From Candidatus Latescibacterota bacterium (GTDB lineage: Bacteria > Latescibacterota > UBA2968 > UBA8231): 7,077 nt of DNA. The DNA is taken from positions 1 to 7,077 of the forward strand of contig DPVW01000036.1 of NCBI GenBank assembly GCA_003529325.1, read 5' to 3'. A program made the translations under genes and the position numbers. The notes under the pieces are model-generated. The model was not told the DNA's origin. It made no database searches and saw only the letters and a list, made by a program, of their open reading frames with translations. Within the stretch, counting starts at the first letter, position 1; each line of letters starts with the position of its first letter. Below, piece after piece: positions 1 through 6,235 of the stretch.

Positions 1-1
1 G

Positions 2-1135
2 GTGGATCTCGAAAGCCGGAAGGACCGATTCAAGGACGTCTTCAACATGTTCGCCGTTGGACTGGAGGTGCCCGTCACTCGGCGCAGCCGGTTCTATGCC
101 CAGTTCCTGCATCGCAACTACGACGAGGATTGGTCCCTGCAGCACCTGCGCCAGCAGACCCAGTTCTACGTCATCCAGGATAGCGTCGACATCTCCGCGT
201 CCCTGCCGCAGGAGTTGATCCGTCAGGACACATTGCTGATCGATCGAAGCTCCGCCTTCGACTGGTATCAGGGTCTGGACTTCTTCGACTCAGATGACCT
301 GACCTTGGCCTGGCAGTATCGCCATCTCAAGCCGACGGCGGATCTGTTGGTGAATCCCACAGGACGCAGCTTAAGCATCGCTTACCGATACATGAAGACG
401 ACCGTCGCGGATTCACTGGCACAGTTGACACCCACCGACGGCACGCCACGTGATTTCTTCGGTGGCGATTCGCAACCGCTGACGGTCAACGAGTATGTCG
501 CCAGCTACAACGAGCATATCGGTCTGCCCTTCAACAACCGCGTCTCCTTTCGCTTTCTCGGCGCCTATCGAAATCTACAGTTGAAGCAAGGATTCAACCC
601 GGATGGCGGTTTCTTTGAGGGTCGCTTCTACTGGCCCCTCCGATACTATATCGGTGGTCACAATTTTCTCAGTGGCTACCCATATTTCACCAAGTCCGGG
701 TCGAAACTGTTCTACGCTCGGACATCGTACAGCTTTCCCGTGTTCCGACGCGTGAATATGAGCTTTCTCAATTTCACGTTTGCCAAGTTGTATGCCGAGG
801 TCTTTGCTGAGACCGGTGCCGTCGGCAATTTTGCCGACACCAGTCTCGATGAGTTCGAACCGAATGACTTTCTTTCCGATGTCGGCGGCGAGTTGCGGCT
901 GGAGATGTTCACCAACTATCGCGTCCCGCTGCGCGCCTTCTTCCAGATCGCTCACCCGCTGAATCGCAGCCGACTCCAACGTGAGGAGGCGCTGGCGGAT
1001 GGTCTGTTGCCAAATGACCCCGATGCGCCGAAGAAGATCGATCGGTTCAGATTCTACTTTGGTCTCGGTTTCTTCCCTGGTGATCTGTTGTCGGGTGGGC
1101 ATGACGACATCGCCCGGGTCCGTGCGTTCGAATAG
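2..1135 (+). CDS. Outer-membrane beta-barrel protein, C-terminal part (Omp85/surface-antigen-like, 5' truncated)
   Basis: The frame is open from the left edge, so the 377 visible residues are probably the C-terminal part of a longer protein; the GTG at position 2 need not be its start. The sequence is rich in alternating aromatic/polar strands typical of a transmembrane beta-barrel. Residues 217–230 (IGGHNFLSGYPYF) resemble the conserved loop-6 region of Omp85-type barrels, usually GG..LRGY. Later stretches fit successive strands: about 237–248, 258–275 with an ETGAVG turn, 289–302, 308–320, and a final strand RFRFYFGLGFF near 347–357. In some lineages such barrels follow a TolB-like beta-propeller or peptidase-like domain; whether that holds here cannot be seen. 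Expected location is the outer membrane. The loop motif has Ser224 where Omp85 proteins carry Arg. The stop lies 14 bp before the next small ORF. Barrel class is fairly well supported; substrate and exact family are not. Confidence 0.6.
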   Translation: MDLESRKDRFKDVFNMFAVGLEVPVTRRSRFYAQFLHRNYDEDWSLQHLRQQTQFYVIQDSVDISASLPQELIRQDTLLIDRSSAFDWYQGLDFFDSDDLTLAWQYRHLKPTADLLVNPTGRSLSIAYRYMKTTVADSLAQLTPTDGTPRDFFGGDSQPLTVNEYVASYNEHIGLPFNNRVSFRFLGAYRNLQLKQGFNPDGGFFEGRFYWPLRYYIGGHNFLSGYPYFTKSGSKLFYARTSYSFPVFRRVNMSFLNFTFAKLYAEVFAETGAVGNFADTSLDEFEPNDFLSDVGGELRLEMFTNYRVPLRAFFQIAHPLNRSRLQREEALADGLLPNDPDAPKKIDRFRFYFGLGFFPGDLLSGGHDDIARVRAFE

Positions 1136-1149
1136 AGGGGTCCGTATCT

Positions 1150-1278
1150 ATGGCAGAAATCGACCTGCGCATGCTGGCATTGCGACTGAAGGTTCTCGAA
1201 ATGTTACGGATTTACGCGGAGAGGCGGAAGATGGCTGATCCCGTCACACTGTGGCGGCGATACATATGTCCAAATTGA
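1150..1278 (+). CDS. Small hypothetical protein, 42 aa, amphipathic helix
   Basis: This short ORF starts with ATG after a clear purine-rich ribosome binding site (GAGGGG at about 1135–1140, 9-base spacing) and stops with TGA at 1276–1278. The peptide begins MAEIDLRMLALRLKVLEMLR and continues with a basic stretch (AERRK) and a tail with two Trp/Tyr-type aromatics and one Cys. Residues 4–27 would form a Leu/Met-rich amphipathic helix with Arg/Lys on one face, compatible with a coiled coil, a partner-binding helix or peripheral membrane contact. It has no signal peptide. It lies 14 bp after the barrel gene and overlaps the next gene by 13 bp, which suggests translational coupling. I recognise no family. 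Support is the binding site and the snug fit in the operon; with only 42 residues, chance occurrence or a leader-peptide role cannot be excluded. Confidence 0.4.
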   Translation: MAEIDLRMLALRLKVLEMLRIYAERRKMADPVTLWRRYICPN

Positions 1279-1802
1279 CCGCCCTGCTGGGCGTCGATAT
1301 TTTTGCTGAGTCGAAACTTTCGGGATGGCATGTCGACTCGGTGGGTGTCAAAAACCTAGCCGAAGGGGACACGATCAACCTCGATGCGGGGTTGACGATC
1401 ATCGAGACGACGCGAATTTTCCCGCGTGAGGTCGATGGTGGTGAGGTCTTTGCCTGGGAATTCGAAGCGCGGGCACTGACACCGGTCAAGCTGCTGATCG
1501 TGCGCGCCGTCGATGGCTCGAAAAACTTCGAGATTCTCGGTGAGAGTCCGATGACCGTGCCTCGTCAACTCGGTATCAACCGCATCGAACTTCCTGAACC
1601 GATTCCTCTGCAATACCCCTGTCTGTTCGCACTCCACATGCCGGAGAGTGGCTCGATTCCCTTCCGTAAGGTGCGTAACTGGAAGGCATTGATCTCCTCC
1701 AAGCCCTTCGGGCGGCCCTATATCGACCGATCACCTTTCGCCATGTATGGGTGGCGTTTACAGCGCCCGTATCTTCTGGCGCAAAGCAGCAGACTAGGAT
1801 GA
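1266..1802 (+). CDS. Hypothetical beta-rich protein, 178 aa
   Basis: I do not recognise this protein. The ATG at 1266 is preferred because a weak GGCGG (1253–1257) lies 8 bases upstream; an in-frame GTG at 1251 would add five residues but has no binding site. No signal peptide, lipobox or membrane segment is visible. Most of the sequence alternates hydrophobic and polar residues in short runs separated by Gly/Pro/Asp turns, for example residues about 45–63, 66–85 and 104–135, suggesting a beta-sandwich or jelly-roll. The stretch around IPLQYPCLFALHMPESGSIPF (about 120–140) resembles the 'Ile-Pro-Leu/Val-Gln … hydrophobic strand … Gly-Ser-Ile-Pro' pattern of ligand-binding beta-sandwich modules, but this is a weak analogy. 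The C-terminus is rich in Trp, Tyr, Phe and Arg. It sits between a barrel gene and a TPR lipoprotein gene, so an envelope-related role is possible. It is read in the same frame as the following lipoprotein and separated from it by one TGA and one codon. Confidence 0.65.
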   Translation: MSKLTALLGVDIFAESKLSGWHVDSVGVKNLAEGDTINLDAGLTIIETTRIFPREVDGGEVFAWEFEARALTPVKLLIVRAVDGSKNFEILGESPMTVPRQLGINRIELPEPIPLQYPCLFALHMPESGSIPFRKVRNWKALISSKPFGRPYIDRSPFAMYGWRLQRPYLLAQSSRLG

Positions 1803-1808
1803 AGGTTG
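1796..1808 (+). promoter_or_regulatory. Ribosome binding site deciding a TTG start
   Basis: AGGA at 1796–1799 lies 6 bases before the TTG at 1806–1808 and overlaps the end of the previous coding region, whose stop is TGA at 1800–1802. The alternative ATG at 1830 would remove the positively charged residues (SRVK) that the signal peptide needs. The TTG is therefore preferred. Confidence 0.5.
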
Positions 1809-2522
1809 AGTAGAGTAAAGACCTGGGGGATGGCGGTGTTGCTATTGACCGTCGCCTGCGGCAAAGATGACAGCGATGAAGACCCCGCTCGGCAGCGCCT
1901 GCGGACCGAGGTACTCACCGTGCACGAAGCGCTGAAGACCCTGCCAAATTCACCTATCCTCCACTACCAGTTGGGTCAGATCTATCGCAAGTATGGCGTC
2001 AACGACAGTGCTCTGGTGGCGCTGGAGCGCTGCGTGGAGCTCTACCCCCCCTTTGCGCAAGCACACCAACAACTTGCCGAGACCTATTTCGAGGCAGGTG
2101 ACCTGCAGCGCTCAGAAGCGGCATGGACGAATACGGCAACGTTTGAGCCCGGCCATCTCGAGACCTGGAACAACCTGGGATACGTGCGCCGGCAACTGGG
2201 CAATCTCGCCGGTGCCGAAGAGGCCTATCTGACGGCTTTGAATATCGACTCCGCCTTCGCCGAGACGCTGAACAATCTCGGACAAGTCTATCGAGAACAG
2301 CAGCATTGGGAGCAGGCTGTGGAGTGCTTCCACAAAGCCATGGCTGCCGATCCGACATTCCGTGGCGCCTACATCAACCTGGCGCGGTTGTACGAGGAGC
2401 GGGATGAGTTGGACGCCGAACGGGAGCTGCTTATCGAGATTCGCGAACGCTTCGGGCGGACCTCACGCGAAGGTCGCTACGCCTCGATCCGGCTCGAGGA
2501 AATGTCCATCGGCGGCAGCTGA
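1806..2522 (+). CDS. TPR-repeat lipoprotein
   Basis: This is a 238-residue protein starting at TTG. Residues 1–18 form a type II signal peptide: basic MSRVK, hydrophobic MAVLLLTVA, then Cys18 as probable lipidation site (lipobox-like TVAC; Thr at -3 is tolerated but not the commonest). Gly follows Cys, so there is no Asp+2 inner-membrane retention signal as defined in enterics. After an acidic linker come about five tetratricopeptide repeats, roughly residues 50–83, 84–117, 118–151, 152–185 and 186–219. They show the typical pattern (LGQIY..G, LAETYFEAGD, NNLGYVRRQLG, NNLGQVYREQ, NLARLYEERDE, each followed by an A…A…P or equivalent helix B). TPR arrays bind peptides or partner proteins, and lipid-anchored ones often act as scaffolds in envelope assembly or export complexes. 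A partner encoded in this operon, such as the barrel, is an inference. Only 3 bp separate it from the previous gene, and it converges on pgsA with a 9-bp gap. Confidence 0.85.
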   Translation: MSRVKTWGMAVLLLTVACGKDDSDEDPARQRLRTEVLTVHEALKTLPNSPILHYQLGQIYRKYGVNDSALVALERCVELYPPFAQAHQQLAETYFEAGDLQRSEAAWTNTATFEPGHLETWNNLGYVRRQLGNLAGAEEAYLTALNIDSAFAETLNNLGQVYREQQHWEQAVECFHKAMAADPTFRGAYINLARLYEERDELDAERELLIEIRERFGRTSREGRYASIRLEEMSIGGS

Positions 2523-2531
2523 GTTCACGGT
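2523..2531. other. Convergent gene junction
   Basis: Nine bases separate the stop of the TPR lipoprotein gene (TGA 2520–2522) from the stop of pgsA (TAG, 2532–2534 on the minus strand). No GC-rich hairpin with a T-run is visible here, so transcripts from both sides probably run into the opposite gene or end by a Rho-dependent mechanism. Confidence 0.7.
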
Positions 2532-3044
2532 CTACGTTTTCAAAATCTTATGCAGTTGGCGGACATAACCGGCGCCTGAGACAACGATCAGCAGGGCCGT
2601 CACGCCCTGCAACAGGAACGACCATGGCATGCCGAGGGCGTGGGCGAGCATGGTGAGTGCCATCGCCCAGGTGGCGACCTTACCCCAGAGACTGGCGGGA
2701 ACGACAATCTGACGCGAGCGCAGCAGGTAAGAGCCAGCGCCAAGGATGGCCATATCGCGGATTGCCTGTAGCAGGAGGAGCCAGAATGGGAAGGCCCGCA
2801 ATACGACGAGCCCGACGCAGACGGAACCGATGAAGAGCTTGTCCGCCAAAGGGTCGAGGACGCGTCCCAGTCTCGAGGTCTGGCCGAGTCTTCGTGCCAC
2901 CCAGCCGTCCAGCAGATCCGTAACACCGGCGACGAGCATGAGCACCAAGGTGATCGGACCCACTCCCTGCCCGTCTCGGTAGAGACCATACACGACGACC
3001 GGTGCGAGGCAGATACGCGAAAGACTGAGCCCGTTGGCGAGCAT
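2532..3044 (-). CDS. pgsA: CDP-alcohol phosphatidyltransferase, PgsA-like
   Basis: The 170-residue protein is an integral-membrane enzyme that moves a phosphatidyl group from CDP-diacylglycerol to an alcohol. The N-terminal similarity to PgsA favours glycerol-3-phosphate as acceptor (phosphatidylglycerophosphate synthase, first committed step to phosphatidylglycerol), but the acceptor cannot be proven from sequence. The full family signature D-x2-DG-x2-AR-x8-G-x3-D-x3-D is present as Asp43, Asp46-Gly47, Ala50-Arg51, Gly60, Asp64 and Asp68; these aspartates bind the metal ions. Hydrophobic segments near residues 11–20, 30–42, 70–84, 86–105, 118–135 and 140–158 fit the six-helix fold. The start MLANGLSLSRI matches the usual N-terminus of the family. 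A longer frame running to 3275 lies inside recN and is rejected. At 170 aa it is slightly short for PgsA (about 180–200). The start lies 10 bp after the recN stop, so it is the last gene of the operon. Confidence 0.85.
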   Translation of the reverse strand: MLANGLSLSRICLAPVVVYGLYRDGQGVGPITLVLMLVAGVTDLLDGWVARRLGQTSRLGRVLDPLADKLFIGSVCVGLVVLRAFPFWLLLLQAIRDMAILGAGSYLLRSRQIVVPASLWGKVATWAMALTMLAHALGMPWSFLLQGVTALLIVVSGAGYVRQLHKILKT

Positions 3045-3054
3045 GGGTGGCTGC

Positions 3055-4713
3055 CTACTGCAACATTTCCTGGGCGTGTTGACGGGCTGCATCGGATACC
3101 GTGTCGCCCGCCAACAGGCTGGCGATTTCTTCGGCGCGGGCTTCTCCCTGCAACCGCACGACCTCGGTGACGGTGCGCTTCTGCCGTTCCGTCTTGCGCA
3201 CCGAGAAGTGGTGGTCGGCGAGGCTGGCGATCTGCGGCAGATGGGTGATGACGAGGGTTTGCCTGGCAGAGGCAAGTGCCACCAGGCGCCTGCCGACGGC
3301 GGCGGCTACGCGTCCCGAAATGCCGCTGTCGACTTCGTCGAAGACCAGCGTCGAGACGGCGTCGCCCTCGGCAATGATCTGTTTGAGGATAAGCATCAGC
3401 CGCGACAGTTCGCCTCCTGAAGCGACACGGGCAAGGGGCAGTGCGCGCTCGCCACGGTTCGCGGAGACGTAAAATTCGACCGTTTCGGCACCCAACTCGT
3501 CTGGCTCTGATCTGGGTGTCAACTCGGCGCGGAATTTTGCTGCGGGCATGCCCAGATCGACCAGGCCTTCGGCGACAGCGACCGCCAGCTCACCAGAGGC
3601 GCGGGTGCGGCCCTTCGTCAACTGTGTAGTGGTCTTGCCCAAGGCTGCCGCGGCACGGTCTACCTGCTTGGATGCAGTGGCGATCTGACCGTCGAGTTCA
3701 GCGGAGCGTTCGTCAAGTGCCTCCAACTCGGTCGCCTTCTCCACGATCGTTGTCAGGTCGCTGCCATGGCGACGCACGAGCCGGCGTAGTTCCTCCAGAC
3801 GTTCCCTGGCGGCCTCAAGCCTTTCTGGATCGGCCTGCAGATTTTCCGCATACGCCCGCAGCCCCGCAGCCGAATCTTCGACGCCGATCATCAGGCCCTC
3901 CAGTTCTGCGATGCGGGCTGACAACGATGGGTCGAATTCGATGAGATGTTCCAACTCGCGGCGCGCATGGCCGAGGCGGTCGACGATGGAGTCATCGCTG
4001 CCGTAGAGTGATTCGTAGAGCCCGAGTGAACTGCGCTCCAAGGTCTCCTGATTGGCCAACACAGAGATGTCGCGCTCCAGTCGCTCATCCTCCCCTGCCT
4101 CCGGGGCGATTCGGTGAATCTCTTCCAGTTGATAACGCCGCAACTCCTCCTCATCGCGCAGTCGTTGCTGTTCACGCTCCAACAAGCGCAAACCGGAAAC
4201 CCTCTCCATCCAATTTTCGTGGGCGGAGACAGTGGCAGCAGACTCAGGCATCAGGCCGCCACATCTGTCGAGGAACATGGCGTGCCGTTCCGGATCGAGA
4301 AGAGACTGATGTTCGTGCTGACCATGCAGGTCGACGAGGAGCCGCCCCGCTTCGCGCAGTCGCCGTACGGGGACCATGGCGCCATTGATGAAAGCCCGGG
4401 AACGTCCCTCGGCGCGAATCTCGCGGCGGAGAATGAGGTGGCCGTCCTCGTCCAGTTCGATGTCCACCGCCGCGAGTCGCTGGCGCGCGTCGTCGTCATC
4501 GTGGAGTTCAAAGAGACCTTCCACTTCGCAGCGCTTGGCACCACCGCGCACGAGATCGGCCGAGACCGGGGCGCCGAGGATCGAATTCAGCGCCCCCATC
4601 AAGATCGATTTTCCCGCCCCTGTCTCTCCCGTGATGACGGACAGGCCAGCACCGAATTCGATATCGACGTGGTCGATGAGGGCGAAGCTGTCGATTCGCA
4701 GTCTAGCGAGCAT
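3055..4713 (-). CDS. recN: DNA repair protein RecN
   Basis: RecN is an SMC-like ATPase that gathers broken DNA ends and sister chromatids during double-strand-break repair; it acts at the nucleoid. The 552-residue length agrees with the family (about 550–560). The N-terminus (MLARLRIDSFALIDHVDIEF) is typical. Walker A is GETGAGKS at residues 29–36. A central coiled coil spans about 150–380 and is rich in Glu, Leu and Arg with heptad-like spacing. The C-terminal half of the ATPase carries the ABC signature SGGELSRL (432–439), Walker B LVFDE (456–460) followed by the D-loop VDSGISG, and the switch histidine His491 (VITHLPQIASLADHH). All catalytic elements are intact. Translation is probably coupled to xseB: its stop TGA and this ATG share one base (TGATG). 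In many bacteria recN lies near xseAB but separated by ispA, dxs, an rRNA methylase and argR-type genes; here it is immediately adjacent. No LexA-type operator can be expected, since there is no promoter space. Confidence 0.97.
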   Translation of the reverse strand: MLARLRIDSFALIDHVDIEFGAGLSVITGETGAGKSILMGALNSILGAPVSADLVRGGAKRCEVEGLFELHDDDDARQRLAAVDIELDEDGHLILRREIRAEGRSRAFINGAMVPVRRLREAGRLLVDLHGQHEHQSLLDPERHAMFLDRCGGLMPESAATVSAHENWMERVSGLRLLEREQQRLRDEEELRRYQLEEIHRIAPEAGEDERLERDISVLANQETLERSSLGLYESLYGSDDSIVDRLGHARRELEHLIEFDPSLSARIAELEGLMIGVEDSAAGLRAYAENLQADPERLEAARERLEELRRLVRRHGSDLTTIVEKATELEALDERSAELDGQIATASKQVDRAAAALGKTTTQLTKGRTRASGELAVAVAEGLVDLGMPAAKFRAELTPRSEPDELGAETVEFYVSANRGERALPLARVASGGELSRLMLILKQIIAEGDAVSTLVFDEVDSGISGRVAAAVGRRLVALASARQTLVITHLPQIASLADHHFSVRKTERQKRTVTEVVRLQGEARAEEIASLLAGDTVSDAARQHAQEMLQ

Positions 4714-4988
4714 CAGTCGTTGTCATTTGCAGCAAGTGCATCTTCGTCTTCCGGATCGAGGAACTCGAGTTGGAACTCGCCGCCCACTTTCTCGACGAGG
4801 ACCTGCACACGCTTACGAGACTGATCCAGCAGGCCCGAGCAGGTACGGGAGGCGGCGATGCCGCGCTCGAATACCTCAAGGGACTGTTCGAGGGTAAGCT
4901 CGCCGGCCTCGAGCCGGGAGACACAATCCTCGAGAGTCTCCATGGCGCCTTCGAAGGTGGGTGGTGTCTCGGTGGTGGAATCACTCAC
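4713..4988 (-). CDS. xseB: Exodeoxyribonuclease VII small subunit
   Basis: XseB is the small, helical regulatory subunit of exonuclease VII; several copies coat the coiled-coil region of XseA to form a nuclease that degrades single-stranded DNA in both directions to acid-soluble oligonucleotides. The 91-residue product has the family core: FEGAMETLEDCVSRLEAGEL, then LEQSLEVFERGI, a Cys in the C-x3-L region, and a C-terminal helix (SRKRVQVL) in place of the usual A-E-x-K-V-x-x-L. The C-terminus is an acidic extension (DPEDEDALAANDND). The GTG at 4988 is chosen because its last two bases form the start of the xseA TGA stop (GTGA) and a strong GAGGAG lies 8 bases upstream (5002–4997). An ATG at 5012 would overlap xseA by 28 bp and separate the start from this site. 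It is coupled on both sides, with xseA and recN. Confidence 0.93.
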   Translation of the reverse strand: MSDSTTETPPTFEGAMETLEDCVSRLEAGELTLEQSLEVFERGIAASRTCSGLLDQSRKRVQVLVEKVGGEFQLEFLDPEDEDALAANDND

Positions 4989-6208
4989 GGTCGGGTCTCC
5001 TCGACTCGGCAAAGCGCCTCGCCCAAAGCGAAGCGCAGACGCAGATGGTCGCCGGCGGACAGATCGTCGGCGGCGCGTACGGGTTGGCCATCGGCCTCAC
5101 GTTCGCAATAAGCGAAACCGCGGGCCAGATTGGCCAGGGGGGATCGCGCCTGTAAGAGCACAGCCGCGTGTGCGAGCCGGTCCTGATGAGAACACAGACC
5201 GATATCTGCGGCAGCCACCAACTCTTCGATGGTCTCATCCAGGCGCTGGCTCTGCTGATCGACTCGGTCCTGCAAACGCGTCACCAACCGGCGCGGATCG
5301 TGCTTGTCGATCTCATGCTGCAAGCCGTCGAAGCGTTGTCCTATCCGGTGCAAGAGCCGTTCACGCAGGAAGCTGACGCGCTCGCGGAGTACCCCATATT
5401 CCTGGACGACCAATTCCGCTGCGGCCGAGGGCGTTGGGGCACGAACGTCGGCGACGTAGTCGGCGATGGAGTGGTCGATCTCGTGACCGATGGCGGCGAC
5501 GACGGGCACTTCGGACTGATAGATGGCGCGCGCTACGGACTCGTCGTTGAAGGGCCACAGGTCTTCCGGGGAACCACCGCCACGACCGATGATGATGATG
5601 TCGACACCACCCCAGCGGTTGAGCCGGTCGACGGCACGACAGAGATCGCGTGGGGCGGCAGAGCCCTGAACGCGGGCCGATACGAGCACGACGGGCAGTC
5701 CTGGCGCACGACGACCGATGACCTGGACGATGTCTCGCACGGCGGCCCCCGTCGGTGAGGTGACGACACCGATGGCGCGTGGATGAGTAGGTAGGGGACG
5801 TTTGCGTTCAGCGTCGAACAAACCCTCGGCGTCGAGACGAGCACGCAGCTGCTCGAAGGCGACGGCCAGTTCACCAACACCGGAGGGCTGCATGCGGTAG
5901 ATATAGAACTGGTAGCGGCCGCCTCGTTCATAGACCGACACGTTGCCGTAGACCAGAACTTTCATCCCTCTTTCGGGCTGGAAGCGCAGCTGCTGAGCCT
6001 GCAGACGGAACATGACGCAGCCCAGTTGGGCATGCTCATCGGCGAGGGTGATGTAGATATGACCACTCGCGGGTCGGCTGCACTCAGAGATCTCACCCTC
6101 AACCCAGCAGAATGGCATCGATTGCTCAAGGGTAGCCTTCACCTGAGCGGTGACATCGGTGACCGTCAGCGGCCCCGCAAGGCCGGCTTCTGAAAAGGCG
6201 TTGCTCAT
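4985..6208 (-). CDS. xseA: Exodeoxyribonuclease VII large subunit
   Basis: XseA is the catalytic subunit of the ExoVII single-strand DNase used in mismatch and lesion processing. The 407-residue protein shows the N-terminal OB-fold (about 13–110: LTVTDVTAQVKATLE, WVEGEISECSRPASGHIYITL, KVLVYGNVSVYERGGRYQFY), then the catalytic domain. Conserved blocks are GVVTSPTGAAVRDI (147–160, Asp159), IIIIGRGGGSPEDLWPFNDE (204–223) and GHEIDHSIADYVADVRAPTPSAAAE (241–265, with His242 and Asp245). A coiled coil follows (about 268–345), which binds XseB, and a C-terminal strand-rich cap beginning LARGFAYCE. Length is shorter than the E. coli protein (456 aa), mostly in the coiled-coil part. The family GHETD motif reads GHEID here. 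The ATG at 6208 lies 27 bp after the ymdB stop, with a modest GAGAG site 7 bases upstream. It overlaps xseB by four bases. Confidence 0.97.
   Translation of the reverse strand: MSNAFSEAGLAGPLTVTDVTAQVKATLEQSMPFCWVEGEISECSRPASGHIYITLADEHAQLGCVMFRLQAQQLRFQPERGMKVLVYGNVSVYERGGRYQFYIYRMQPSGVGELAVAFEQLRARLDAEGLFDAERKRPLPTHPRAIGVVTSPTGAAVRDIVQVIGRRAPGLPVVLVSARVQGSAAPRDLCRAVDRLNRWGGVDIIIIGRGGGSPEDLWPFNDESVARAIYQSEVPVVAAIGHEIDHSIADYVADVRAPTPSAAAELVVQEYGVLRERVSFLRERLLHRIGQRFDGLQHEIDKHDPRRLVTRLQDRVDQQSQRLDETIEELVAAADIGLCSHQDRLAHAAVLLQARSPLANLARGFAYCEREADGQPVRAADDLSAGDHLRLRFALGEALCRVEETRP
4997..5002 (-). promoter_or_regulatory. Strong Shine-Dalgarno for xseB
   Basis: On the minus strand GAGGAG lies 8 bases before the GTG at 4988 and inside the last codons of xseA. 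It decides between the GTG at 4988 and the upstream ATG at 5012, and it implies independent re-initiation to make the small subunit in excess of the large one, as the holoenzyme needs. Confidence 0.7.
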
Positions 6209-6235
6209 GGGCAGGCTCTCGGAGCGGACACTTTC

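Noticed and set aside
575..1102. 175-codon minus-strand open frame opposite the barrel gene
   Set aside because: Antisense shadow; the plus-strand translation is a coherent beta-barrel and no binding site precedes the minus-strand start.
2591..2610. Perfect 7-bp inverted repeat (GCAGGGC / GCCCTGC, 6-base loop) near the pgsA 3' end
   Set aside because: It lies inside pgsA coding sequence and has no T-run on either side, so it does not qualify as an intrinsic terminator.
3045..3275. 77-codon upstream extension of the pgsA frame into recN
   Set aside because: The added residues are low-complexity Pro/Ser/Arg shadow of recN, and the family N-terminus begins at the ATG at 3044.
4114..4824. 236-codon plus-strand open frame opposite recN and xseB
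   Set aside because: It is antisense to intact recN with all ATPase motifs; its translation shows no domain and reflects GC-rich codon bias.
4988..5012. ATG at 5012 as the xseB start
   Set aside because: The GTG at 4988 has a GAGGAG site at 8-base spacing and a GTGA overlap with the xseA stop; the extra eight residues are not family-like.
5588..5599. (GAT)4 microsatellite
   Set aside because: It encodes four consecutive Ile (204–207) in the conserved beta-strand before GRGGGS of XseA and is explained by protein constraint.
5168..5758. 196-codon plus-strand open frame opposite xseA
   Set aside because: Antisense shadow of the xseA catalytic domain; acidic, repetitive translation with no family features.
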